A program made the translations under genes and the position numbers. The notes under the pieces were generated by a model. It did not search any database, was not told where the DNA came from, and saw only the letters and a program-made list of their open reading frames with translations. From MPNP01 sp965116235 (GTDB lineage Bacteria > Pseudomonadota > Alphaproteobacteria > Rhodobacterales > Rhodobacteraceae), in assembly GCA_965116235.1 (NCBI GenBank), contig OZ220496.1, positions 1,922,001 through 1,986,000 on the forward strand: a DNA stretch of 64,000 nucleotides, read 5' to 3'. Position 1 is the first letter of the stretch. Every line of letters begins with the position of its first letter. Below, piece after piece: positions 54,992 to 63,979 of the stretch.

Positions 54992-56176
54992 ATGAGCCGG
55001 AAAATTTTCTTGAGTACCGTGATGTTTTTTGCCTGTTTTTCATTCGCCCAAGCCGATGAGGTGAAGATTGGCGTTTTGCTTTCCTTTACAGGACCGATAG
55101 AGGGCCTTGTGCCTCCGATTGCAAAGGGAGCGGAATTGGCCATATCGGAAGTTAGCGATTCCGGTGCTTTCCTTGACGGGTCAAGTGTGGTTCCGGTTCG
55201 TGCTGATGCCACGTGCGTGGACCCGGCCGCTGCCACAGCTGCAGCTGAGAGACTGGTTACCTCGGATCAGGTCGATGCGATCATGGGGTCGGACTGTTCG
55301 GGAGTTACAACTGCGGCTCTGCAAAACGTGGCCATTCCCAATGGCGTTGTCATGATTTCGCCGGCATCAACCTCTCCCGCACTCTCTCAGATCGACGATG
55401 ATGGCCTGTTTTTCCGAACGGCACCATCGGATGCACGCCAAGGTCAGGTTATGGCCGACATCATCAGCGACAGGGGCTATGGTTCCGTTGCTGTTACCTA
55501 TGTCAACAATGACTACGGGAAGGGGTTGTCCGATGCCTTTGCGCGAGCATTCGAAAGTTTGGGAGGTACCATCACAATCAATGCCTCGCATGATGAGCAA
55601 AAGGGGGACTACAGCGCCGAGGTCGGAACATTGGCTGCTGCTGGCGGCGAAATTTTGGTTGTGGCCGGTTACTATTTGGATGGCAAGAAGATAGTCCGTG
55701 GTTCCTTGGATGCCGGCTCCTTTGACACTTTCGTTTTGCCCGATGGAATGTATTCACCGGATTTTCTTGAGGGATTCGGATCGGAGCTGGACGGTTCGTT
55801 CGGGCAATCGCCCGGAGCTCCCGGCGATTTCAAGGATGCCTTTGTAGAACTGGCGTCAATGGCTGACCTTGATGGAACCGGCCCATTTGTCGGCGAGGGA
55901 TATGATGCCGCAGCCTTGATTCTGCTGGCGATGCAAGCGGCGGGCTCGGCGGACGGCAATGAATTCAAGGGCAAGGTCATGGAAGTCGCCAATGGACCCG
56001 GCGAACCAATCTATCCCGGCGAACTGGCCAAGGCCTTGGAGATTCTGGCCGCAGGCGACGACGTTGATTATGTCGGTGCTTCAGGAGTGGAACTGATTGA
56101 ACCCGGCGAGGCATCGGGAGTTTATCAGGAGCTGGAGATTGTCGGTGATCAGTGGGAAGTGATCGACTTCAGGTAA
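54992..56176 (+). CDS. Liv-type solute-binding protein 2
   Basis: 394 residues with a signal peptide (MSRKIFLSTVMFFACFSFAQ). It is a tandem paralogue of the first copy: VKIGVLLSFTGPIEGLVPPI, NGVVMISPASTSPALSQID and VTYVNNDYGKGLSDAFARAF. The ATG at 54992 follows TTGGAGG. Having its own likely promoter suggests that the two are used under different conditions or for different ligands. Confidence 0.9.
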   Translation: MSRKIFLSTVMFFACFSFAQADEVKIGVLLSFTGPIEGLVPPIAKGAELAISEVSDSGAFLDGSSVVPVRADATCVDPAAATAAAERLVTSDQVDAIMGSDCSGVTTAALQNVAIPNGVVMISPASTSPALSQIDDDGLFFRTAPSDARQGQVMADIISDRGYGSVAVTYVNNDYGKGLSDAFARAFESLGGTITINASHDEQKGDYSAEVGTLAAAGGEILVVAGYYLDGKKIVRGSLDAGSFDTFVLPDGMYSPDFLEGFGSELDGSFGQSPGAPGDFKDAFVELASMADLDGTGPFVGEGYDAAALILLAMQAAGSADGNEFKGKVMEVANGPGEPIYPGELAKALEILAAGDDVDYVGASGVELIEPGEASGVYQELEIVGDQWEVIDFR

Positions 56177-56234
56177 TCCGGTCCGTCCACGGCCCGGGAG
56201 GATGATGCTATCCCGGGTCAGCTTCTCTTGAAAT

Positions 56235-57014
56235 GTGCTCCTTTCAACAGAAAATCTGACCAAGAAGTTCGGTGACTTCGTTGCCGTCGATGGTGTTTCC
56301 TTCGCTATTGAGGAAGGGAGCATAACGGGCTTGATTGGTCCAAACGGTGCCGGTAAGACGACACTGTTCAACATCATTACAGGGTTGTATCCTCCAACCT
56401 CGGGTCGGGTTTTTCTTGGAGACCGGGAGATAACCTCTCAACCGCCCCACAGGCTTTTTGCTGAGGGTGTTCTGAGAACCTTCCAAAGAGCGCACGAGTT
56501 CGCAACCATGTCCGTGCGCGAAAACCTCATGGTCGTTCCGGCCCTTCAGTCGGGAGAGATGATCGTGAATTCTTGGATCAATCGGAAGCAAATCGCCCGT
56601 CAGGAAAAAATGATCTCCCAAAAAGTCGATGAGGTGATCAATTTTCTTGAACTCGAAGATGTTGTTGACGAGGTGGCGGGCAATCTCTCAGGCGGTCAGA
56701 AGAAACTTCTGGAGCTGGGCCGTACCATGATGGTTGATGCCCGCATCGTATTCCTTGATGAGGTGGGTGCCGGGGTCAACCGAACCCTGTTAAAAAAAAT
56801 TACCAGAGCGATCGTACGAATGAAGGTTGAGCGGAATTACACATTCTGTCTGATTGAGCACGACATGAATTTTGTCGGGGCTCTGTGCAATCCCGTCATT
56901 TGCATGGCGCAAGGCCAGATCCTGGCCCAGGGAACCATGCGCCAGATCACACACAATGAGGACGTGATACATGCTTACCTTGGGGCACGGGGCAAAGAAG
57001 AGACCACACGATAA
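56235..57014 (+). CDS. livG: Liv-type ABC transporter ATPase (LivG-like)
   Basis: 259 residues from GTG at 56235. Walker A is LIGPNGAGKTTLFNIITG, the signature is LSGGQKKLLELGRTMM, and Walker B is ARIVFLDEVGAGVNRTLLKK. The Asp-Glu pair is followed by Val where most LivG proteins have Pro (DEP). The H-loop is CLIEHDMNFV. It overlaps livF by one base. Confidence 0.92.
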   Translation: MLLSTENLTKKFGDFVAVDGVSFAIEEGSITGLIGPNGAGKTTLFNIITGLYPPTSGRVFLGDREITSQPPHRLFAEGVLRTFQRAHEFATMSVRENLMVVPALQSGEMIVNSWINRKQIARQEKMISQKVDEVINFLELEDVVDEVAGNLSGGQKKLLELGRTMMVDARIVFLDEVGAGVNRTLLKKITRAIVRMKVERNYTFCLIEHDMNFVGALCNPVICMAQGQILAQGTMRQITHNEDVIHAYLGARGKEETTR

Positions 57015-57718
57015 TGGCATTTCTTGAGGGACGCAATCTGACTGGCGGTTACGGAGGACCAAATATCATTACAGACTGCAGCCTCAAGGCCGAGACAGGG
57101 AAGATATCGGCCATTGTCGGTCCCAATGGCGCCGGCAAGTCGACGGCCTTGAAAGCCCTGCTGGGCTTGATCCAGTTGAAATCAGGCCAGGTGGAATTCA
57201 AGGGACAGGACATAACCTTGCTGTCGACACAGGACCGGGTAGCCATGGGGGTCGCATTCGTTCCCCAAGTCGAGAACGTCTTTCCCAATCTGACGGTCGA
57301 AGAGAATCTGGAAATGGGCGCCTTCTTGCGGCGGGACGATATTTCTCGTTCACTGGAGGAGATCTACGCGCTCTTTCCGGCCTTGGGCAACATGAAGCAA
57401 AAGCATGCCGGAAATTTGTCGGGTGGCCAGCGCCAGCAGGTCGCCGTTGCCCGGGCCCTGATGACAGAGCCCGAGGTCCTGTTGCTGGATGAACCGACGG
57501 CGGGTGTTTCGCCCATTGTGATGGATGAACTTTTTGACAAGATCGTTGACGTGGCCCAAAAGGGTATTGCCGTGATGATTTGTGAACAGAATGCCCATCA
57601 GGCGCTCAGCGTAGCGGATTACGGCTTTGTCATTGTTCAGGGGCAGAACAGGTATACGGATTCAGGTCAAAAGCTGCTGGCTGACAAGGAAGTCAGGCGG
57701 TCGTTCTTGGGGCTATAA
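57014..57718 (+). CDS. livF: Liv-type ABC transporter ATPase (LivF-like)
   Basis: 234 residues. Walker A is IVGPNGAGKSTALKALLG, the signature is LSGGQRQQVAVARALM, and Walker B is VLLLDEPTAGVSPIVMDEL. It pairs with LivG. Confidence 0.93.
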   Translation: MAFLEGRNLTGGYGGPNIITDCSLKAETGKISAIVGPNGAGKSTALKALLGLIQLKSGQVEFKGQDITLLSTQDRVAMGVAFVPQVENVFPNLTVEENLEMGAFLRRDDISRSLEEIYALFPALGNMKQKHAGNLSGGQRQQVAVARALMTEPEVLLLDEPTAGVSPIVMDELFDKIVDVAQKGIAVMICEQNAHQALSVADYGFVIVQGQNRYTDSGQKLLADKEVRRSFLGL

Positions 57719-57723
57719 GGTTG

Positions 57724-58737
57724 ATGACAGACATTTTCAACGCACTGACGTTGCTTGCCAACTTTGTGCTTGTGCCGGCTTTGAGCTATGGAAGCCAGTT
57801 GGCGCTCGGAGCTCTTGGCGTCACCATAGTCTATGGAATCTTGCGGTTCTCGAATTTTGCCCATGGCGATACCATGGCTTTCGGAACCATGGTCACCATC
57901 CTGTTCACCTGGCTCGCTCAGTCTTTTGGCATTTCGATCAATCCATTGCCGACCGCCCTGTTGGTACTGCCTCTGGGCGTTGCGGTGACCGCATTGCTTG
58001 TGATTGGCATCGACAAGACGGTATATGTTCATTTTCGTCGGGTGAATGCCTCCCCAATCATATTTCTGATGGCCTCGGTCGGAGTGATGTTTCTCTTGCA
58101 GGGAACAATTCGGCTCGTGATTGGGCCAGATGACCAGCTTTTTTCGGATGGGGCCCGATTTCTGGTTCGCGCCCGCGAGTTCAAGGCCGCTCTAGGCCTG
58201 AAGGAAGGTCTGTCAATCAAGGTCAGCCAGTCTCTGACCGTGGCTGTGACCCTAATTCTGGCGATCGGCCTGTTCTGGTTCTTGCATCGAACGCGGACAG
58301 GAAAGTCAATGCGAGCCTATTCGGACAATGAGGCCTTGGCTCGATTGTCGGGTATCAATCCAGAAAAAGTTGTCATGCTGTCCTGGCTTATCGCGGCCAG
58401 TCTGGCAACTATCGCCGGAGTCCTGTACGGTCTGGACAAGAGTTTCAGGCCATTTCTGTACTTTCAGCTGCTGTTGCCCATTTTTGCTGCTGCCATTGTT
58501 GGTGGACTTGGCAACCCTTTGGGGGCTTTCGTTGGCGGCTACATCGTCGCGTTTTCAGAAATTACCCTGACCTACGCCTACAAGCGATTTTTTGCATATC
58601 TGTTGCCGGATGGCATGGCTCCGTCCACTCTGGTCCAGATTTTGGGAACTGAATACAAGATTGCCGTCAGCTTCTTCATTCTTGTTCTGGTCTTGCTGAT
58701 CAAGCCGACGGGCATATTCGGGAGTCGAACGGCATGA
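57724..58737 (+). CDS. livH: Liv-type ABC transporter permease (LivH-like)
   Basis: 337 residues of hydrophobic helices. VTIVYGILRFSNFAHGDTMA and PIFAAAIVGGLGNPLGAFVG are typical. It starts at ATG 57724 just after the livF stop and is longer than the usual 290-310 residues, with a longer middle loop (GPDDQLFSDGARFLVR). Confidence 0.92.
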   Translation: MTDIFNALTLLANFVLVPALSYGSQLALGALGVTIVYGILRFSNFAHGDTMAFGTMVTILFTWLAQSFGISINPLPTALLVLPLGVAVTALLVIGIDKTVYVHFRRVNASPIIFLMASVGVMFLLQGTIRLVIGPDDQLFSDGARFLVRAREFKAALGLKEGLSIKVSQSLTVAVTLILAIGLFWFLHRTRTGKSMRAYSDNEALARLSGINPEKVVMLSWLIAASLATIAGVLYGLDKSFRPFLYFQLLLPIFAAAIVGGLGNPLGAFVGGYIVAFSEITLTYAYKRFFAYLLPDGMAPSTLVQILGTEYKIAVSFFILVLVLLIKPTGIFGSRTA

Positions 58738-60044
58738 CCAATACGACAAGGTACAAGAAGACGCTCTGCTTCGGATTCATGGGACTGCTGCTGCTGGGAG
58801 TCGGCCTGTTGCAGAGCTGGAACGTGGCTTTTCAGATATTCAACTTGTGCCTGATTTCGGCCATCATGGCCTTGGGCGTGAATGTTCAGTGGGGCTATGC
58901 GGGCTTGTTCAATGTCGGAATCATGGGCTTTGCGGCTTTGGGCGGACTTGCAGCCGTGCTGATCTCGGAACCGGTTTTTGCCGCAGCCTGGGAAGCCGGT
59001 GCCCTGAATGTATGGTTGGGCATGCTTGTTGTACTCCTAGGCGGTGGATTGATCATTCTGGTAACCTTGGGGAAGGCACAATATCGTTTCTGGATTGCTG
59101 GTCTCATTGCCATTGCCGTCTATCTGGCGTCAGATTTTCTGTTCAAGCCAGCGGCGGGTGCAATTGAGCAAATTGATCCGGCTCTCATGGGGTATATTGG
59201 TGGCTTGGGGCTTCCAATAATATTGTCATGGGTTATCGGGGGAATTGTCGCCGGCTATTTTGCCTGGCTGATTGGCAACATAACAATTGGGTTGCGCTCT
59301 GATTACTTGGCGATTGCAACCCTGGGGATTGCCGAAATTCTGATTCTGATCATCAAGAATGAAGACTGGCTTGCACGCGGAGTCAAAAACGTCGTCGGAC
59401 TGTCCCGTCCCGTTCCAAATGAAAAGGATCTGAAGTCAGCCCCATGGTTTCAGAACATTGCCGAAACGCTGGGTGCTGACCCGATAACTTTTTCGAATCT
59501 GTGGATCAAGGTCAGCTATTCCCTCATGTTTCTCGTTGTTCTCATCATCCTGTTTCTGCTGTTTGAACTGGCCCTCAGGTCTCCTTGGGGCCGAATGATG
59601 CGAGCCATCCGGGATAACGAGGTTGCAGCTCATGCCATGGGCAAGAACGTAGTTGCAAGAAAAGTTGAGGTGTTTGTTCTGGGATCATTTGTGGTCGGAG
59701 TTGCCGGAGCGATGCTGGTGACGCTTGATGGCCAATTTGCTCCGACAACTTATCATCCCGTGCGTTACACGTTCCTGATTTGGGTCATGGTTGTTGTTGG
59801 GGGATCGGGCAACAATTGGGGGGCCGTATTTGGCGGCTTCCTGATTTGGTTCATCTGGATTGAATCGGAGCCAGTTGGACACTGGCTGCTTGACATCCTG
59901 ACCCTATGGCTAAGGGACGAGGGGCCGTTGAAGTCCCACCTTCTAGACAATGCCGCCCATATGCGCTTGCTGACGATGGGCTTGATACTGATAATCACAT
60001 TGCGTTACTTTCCTCAGGGCGTCATACCTGAAGAACAGCAATGA
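58734..60044 (+). CDS. livM: Liv-type ABC transporter permease (LivM-like)
   Basis: 436 residues. NVQWGYAGLFNVGIMGFAAL, RSDYLAIATLGIAEILILII and RSPWGRMMRAIRDNEVAAHA are LivM hallmarks. It overlaps livH by four bases. It completes the importer. Confidence 0.93.
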   Translation: MTNTTRYKKTLCFGFMGLLLLGVGLLQSWNVAFQIFNLCLISAIMALGVNVQWGYAGLFNVGIMGFAALGGLAAVLISEPVFAAAWEAGALNVWLGMLVVLLGGGLIILVTLGKAQYRFWIAGLIAIAVYLASDFLFKPAAGAIEQIDPALMGYIGGLGLPIILSWVIGGIVAGYFAWLIGNITIGLRSDYLAIATLGIAEILILIIKNEDWLARGVKNVVGLSRPVPNEKDLKSAPWFQNIAETLGADPITFSNLWIKVSYSLMFLVVLIILFLLFELALRSPWGRMMRAIRDNEVAAHAMGKNVVARKVEVFVLGSFVVGVAGAMLVTLDGQFAPTTYHPVRYTFLIWVMVVVGGSGNNWGAVFGGFLIWFIWIESEPVGHWLLDILTLWLRDEGPLKSHLLDNAAHMRLLTMGLILIITLRYFPQGVIPEEQQ

Positions 60045-60069
60045 ATGTTTTTGGCAATTCATTGGTTTT
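60039..60069 (+). terminator. Possible terminator after livM
   Basis: Stem CAATGAAT (60039-60046) and ATTCATTG (60057-60064), then GTTTT. It overlaps the stop codon, and the stem is AT-rich, so the strength is doubtful. Confidence 0.4.
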
Positions 60070-60166
60070 GCCTGGTCGCATAAAGTTGCGTTGCGCGTAT
60101 TCGTGGCTTGCAAAGCCAGTAATATGACATGATGGACATGGTTCCCGGAACATCAAGGATTGCATC

Positions 60167-61846
60167 ATGAATCGCATCAAGGAGACACGAGCAAAGCGCT
60201 GGGGCTTTTATGGTCGCCGGACCGAAATCGAGAAGCTCAAGAAAAGACTTGATCTGGACAGAAAACCGGCGGAGCGATGCTTCGATGCGTTCGGCATAGC
60301 AGGCCGCCGTGGCATTGGCAAGAACGAACTCCTGGCAGAGACCGTTCGGCGATATGGCGACCTACAAGACCTGTTGGTTGTCGAATTGCCGGTAAAGGGT
60401 GGCGAGCATGCCTGTCTGCAGGCGTTGATGAGTGAAATCAACTCATCCGGCGTGAAGCACCTATTGCAAGACTTGCCCGCTCGCGGGGAGCATTGCATGG
60501 ACGCATTCCGGTTTGCTGACGTTGTCCGCCATCTTCTGTACAAGGGCCTTATCGTTTGTCTCGACGAGTTTCACAATGTGCGCGAGACCAACCTGCCTTC
60601 TGCCCTCAAGACGATGATTGATCGTCTAGACAGCTGGGATGGTCGGAACCTTCGACGCAACGGCGAACCCGTACCAACCGGAAAACTGGTGTGCATGGGT
60701 TCGCATCAACAGCACTTTTATCGTATGGTCCAGTCGGATCAGCCACTGCACGGACGGATTCCTGTCCAGACCCTGCTGCATCCTTGGCGCGTTCCGACAC
60801 TCATGGCCATGGCTGAAGAGCATGGATGGATGACCCGCCCGGGGCGATTCCTGACTCTTTGGACGGCTTTTGGCGGCATGCCCCGCCTCTGGCATCGTTT
60901 TGTTCAAGACAAGGACAAGACGAATCTGCATGTCTTTCCCGCTCGAGCAGCAGAGACGGAGAATGAGCAAAAGGTGGAGGATCGGGCTTGGCGGCAGGAG
61001 TTTATCAATGCCGAACGAACTCTATTAATGAACAATCGAGCAGATTGGTGGGATGCCAAGGCATTCATCGAACTACCCGAACTCATGCGCAACATATTCA
61101 TATGGATGGCACGCCATCCTAACAGGAAGCTTCAGGTGGGTCGAGTGCCAAAGGCGTTGCGGGGTGACATGATGGACACAGAGTTACACCGAACGCTGAC
61201 GGATCTGGGATGGAATCATGCCATGGTACGACGTCAAGGCCGCGTTGTTGACTATCCTTCTTGGGTGCTCAGCGACAACACCACGCTGTTTCAGACGGGC
61301 GTTTTTCAGGATCTGTTTGAATATGGGGTGATGTTTCAAGACGACGGTGGCGATGTGCTTCCGAACGAACCGATCATGGCACTTGAAACGCTGGAAGGCA
61401 TCATGCTGGAGCGTCTGACGGCAGGTTGGCTTGAAGCACATCCTTTGACACAGTGGTGTGAAACAGGCGTTTCACCGGGCGAACGCAAAGGTGACATTGA
61501 CGTGTTGGCTCGTATTGGTCCAGGAGGTGATGAAGACATTCTTGTTCTTGGCACTGCAAAGCGCAAGCCAAGCGACCACGTATCTGATTTGGACAAGTTT
61601 AGCCGGAACATCAGACATTTCGAAGCTTGGGACAATACAGAAGCCAAAGAATTGACTCAGCTGCGACGCTGTCATATACTCATTTCGCCGGAGTTTGGTC
61701 CGGGGCAAACCGGGTTGCTGGTTGCTCTGACTGATCGCAAAGGCCGGAAGGCACCATCACCGCTCCTGCGCATGGACATCCCAGCCATGGCCCGTGAGTT
61801 GTGGAAGGGGTGGCCCGTCATGCAAATGCTGCTGGATGCAGCCTGA
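60167..61846 (+). CDS. P-loop ATPase with C-terminal nuclease-like domain (DUF234-like build)
   Basis: 559 residues. The N-terminal FYGRRTEIEKLKKRL leads into Walker A, FGIAGRRGIGKNELL, where Asn replaces the usual Thr/Ser. Walker B is LIVCLDEFHNV, and a substrate-sensing stretch follows (GKLVCMGSHQQHF). The C-terminal 100 residues read GERKGDIDVLARI and DILVLGTAKRK, like the PD-(D/E)xK fold of archaeal-type ATPases with DUF234, but the expected GExK is GTAK, so catalytic cutting is doubtful. It is a single gene with no clear partner and no IS1595-like ends found. Confidence 0.7.
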   Translation: MNRIKETRAKRWGFYGRRTEIEKLKKRLDLDRKPAERCFDAFGIAGRRGIGKNELLAETVRRYGDLQDLLVVELPVKGGEHACLQALMSEINSSGVKHLLQDLPARGEHCMDAFRFADVVRHLLYKGLIVCLDEFHNVRETNLPSALKTMIDRLDSWDGRNLRRNGEPVPTGKLVCMGSHQQHFYRMVQSDQPLHGRIPVQTLLHPWRVPTLMAMAEEHGWMTRPGRFLTLWTAFGGMPRLWHRFVQDKDKTNLHVFPARAAETENEQKVEDRAWRQEFINAERTLLMNNRADWWDAKAFIELPELMRNIFIWMARHPNRKLQVGRVPKALRGDMMDTELHRTLTDLGWNHAMVRRQGRVVDYPSWVLSDNTTLFQTGVFQDLFEYGVMFQDDGGDVLPNEPIMALETLEGIMLERLTAGWLEAHPLTQWCETGVSPGERKGDIDVLARIGPGGDEDILVLGTAKRKPSDHVSDLDKFSRNIRHFEAWDNTEAKELTQLRRCHILISPEFGPGQTGLLVALTDRKGRKAPSPLLRMDIPAMARELWKGWPVMQMLLDAA

Positions 61847-62355
61847 TGACCTGTATCAGGACTTGAAGGAAAATTCTTTTCAGTTTCTTCAGGCACGAGT
61901 CTTTTGAGCCTTGCAAACTCAAGTGTGTATCGCTCATGCGCCCCTGTTGGCTTCCGCCGGCGTCTTCGAATTGTGTTCAACATCATTATTGAGCCAGTCC
62001 AACGCGGGTGCATTGGATTTGCCAAGACGCGGTCATTCGTCGACAATTGTGGGCACTGTTTCGGCCAACCCCAGGGAAGATATCCGCAAATGATCTTGTT
62101 GCTTTGTCTGTGTGTCAATGACTTTAGGGACGAATGGATTGTTTCCAATGAAAGCCTATGAATTCTCCTTCACTCGATCAATGACAGGCTTTTCTCCGTA
62201 CCGCCGGCCGAGCTCATGAAGATACCCGGTTTTCTGTTCCGAGAACGAAGAGCTTCTCGGTCGAGTGACTTCAATGATTCATGAGACAGCTATAAATTTA
62301 TTCCATGGCTGAAAAAAGTACGTGAACTCCTCTATATGGTGCATGATGAAAAGGG
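61847..62355. other. Non-coding stretch before miaB region
   Basis: About 510 bp with no supported gene. Short frames on both strands show no pattern. Confidence 0.5.
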
Positions 62356-62655
62356 GTGGTCGTGCCTTCCGATGAACGAGTGATGATTACGATGCGAAGC
62401 GACATGTCTGTAGCATTTCGCCAGACCGTAGCGGGTGGCAGATGTGTCCTGATCGACGAATTTGGCCGGAAGGCCTTGCGAGTTCCGGATGTGCTGCGAA
62501 ACTCCATCCGGATAGGTTTGGCCAGTGATCCAGCAATCCCGTCCGACCAGATGCTTGCCGAATTGCCGGCTGCCCACCGGATTTTTCTTCTGACGCGCGA
62601 GCCGCTATCGTCTGCTGGCCCCTCACTGAATGATCGTATATACCATGTCGGATAA
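62356..62655 (+). CDS. Hypothetical 99-residue protein, overlapping miaB start
   Basis: Frame from GTG 62356, which ends IYHVG and a TAA that overlaps the miaB ATG (ATGTCGGATAA), the usual layout for coupled translation. GGRCVLIDEFGRKALRVPDV has a protein-like look, but no family is recognised and the start is uncertain. It may be a chance frame. Confidence 0.35.
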   Translation: MVVPSDERVMITMRSDMSVAFRQTVAGGRCVLIDEFGRKALRVPDVLRNSIRIGLASDPAIPSDQMLAELPAAHRIFLLTREPLSSAGPSLNDRIYHVG

Positions 62656-63979
62656 GCGCGTGCCCAAGAAACAAGTGTTTGTAAAAAACTTTGGCTGTCA
62701 GATGAATGAATATGACAGCGAAAGAATGATCGAAGCCTTGGCTCCTTCAGGATACGAGGAGAGCCAGTCGGAGCAAGGTGCGGATCTGGTCATTTTGAAC
62801 ACCTGTCATGTCAGGGAGAAAGCAACGGAGAAGATTTACTCTGAACTGGGCCGACTGAAGCCGCTGAAGTTGGAGAATCCCGACCTCAGGATTGCTGTTG
62901 CAGGCTGTGTGGCTCAGGCTGAAGGTCAAGAGATAGTTCGTCGTCAGCCCATGGTTGACATGGTTCTCGGACCCCAAGCTTATCACCGCCTGCCGGAAAT
63001 GGTCGCCGAAAGCGGGGATGGTAAGTCGCTTGCTCTTGACTTCGAACAGGACGAAAAGTTTGAAGCCTTGCCTCGACGACGCTCGAACTCCAAGGGCGTG
63101 TCGGCCTTTCTGACGGTTCAGGAGGGATGTGACAAGTTCTGCACCTTTTGCGTAGTCCCTTACACGAGAGGCAAGGAGTATAGCAGACCGGTGGATGAAG
63201 TGTACGCTGAAGCCAAAGCTCTGGTTGAGGCGGGCAGCCGGGAAGTCATTTTGCTGGGGCAGAATGTCAATGCCTATCGTGACCAAAGGCAGAAAAACGG
63301 AGGCTGGAGCTTGGCAGATCTGATCTGGAAACTGGCCGAAATTCCAGACTTGTGGCGAATCAGGTTTGTAACTTCACACCCCAACGACATGTCGGAGGAT
63401 CTAAATGTTGCCTTCCGTGATTGTCCCAAACTCATGCCTTACCTTCATCTGCCGATTCAGTCCGGTTCAGACCGCATACTGAAACTTATGAATCGGAAAC
63501 ATACGGCCGCTGAGTATGTGGATATCATTCGTACCGTGCGTTCCTACCGACCGGATATTGCCGTCTCAGGCGATTTTATCGTCGGGTTTCCGGGTGAGGA
63601 GGAAGAAGATTTCCAACGTACTCTCGAAATTGTCAAGCAGGTTGGGTTTGTCAAGTCGTTCTCGTTCCGGTATTCACCTCGACCCGGCACCCCAGCAGCA
63701 GACCGGAAGCTGGCTGATGGCAATCAGCTGAAAGCCCGCCTGGCAACATTGCAAAGGCTGCTTTTGGAGCAGCAGCAGATGTCGCTGGTCAATTCAGTGG
63801 GGAAAACCTCCCATGTGCTTTTTGAGAAACAAGGGCGTCATCCTGGGCAGTTGATCGGCAAGAACGAGCATTTTCAGGTGGTCAATGCCGCAGCTCCAAC
63901 TGAAATGCTAGGCTCGATGGCGGAGGTGAAGTACACCACGGCCAATCCCAATTCTCTGTCGGGGTGCGTGATCAATTGA
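62645..63979 (+). CDS. miaB: tRNA-2-methylthio-N6-isopentenyladenosine synthase
   Basis: 444 residues from the ATG at 62645. The N-terminal methylthiotransferase domain has cysteines in KNFGCQMNEYDSERM, ILNTCHVREKATEK and AVAGCVAQAEGQ. The radical-SAM cluster is EGCDKFCTFCVVPYTRGKE, followed by HLPIQSGSDRILKLMNR. A C-terminal TRAM-like part ends at IN. It adds a methylthio group at A37 of tRNAs. The gene is complete, ending 21 bp from the window edge. Confidence 0.95.
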   Translation: MSDKRVPKKQVFVKNFGCQMNEYDSERMIEALAPSGYEESQSEQGADLVILNTCHVREKATEKIYSELGRLKPLKLENPDLRIAVAGCVAQAEGQEIVRRQPMVDMVLGPQAYHRLPEMVAESGDGKSLALDFEQDEKFEALPRRRSNSKGVSAFLTVQEGCDKFCTFCVVPYTRGKEYSRPVDEVYAEAKALVEAGSREVILLGQNVNAYRDQRQKNGGWSLADLIWKLAEIPDLWRIRFVTSHPNDMSEDLNVAFRDCPKLMPYLHLPIQSGSDRILKLMNRKHTAAEYVDIIRTVRSYRPDIAVSGDFIVGFPGEEEEDFQRTLEIVKQVGFVKSFSFRYSPRPGTPAADRKLADGNQLKARLATLQRLLLEQQQMSLVNSVGKTSHVLFEKQGRHPGQLIGKNEHFQVVNAAAPTEMLGSMAEVKYTTANPNSLSGCVIN

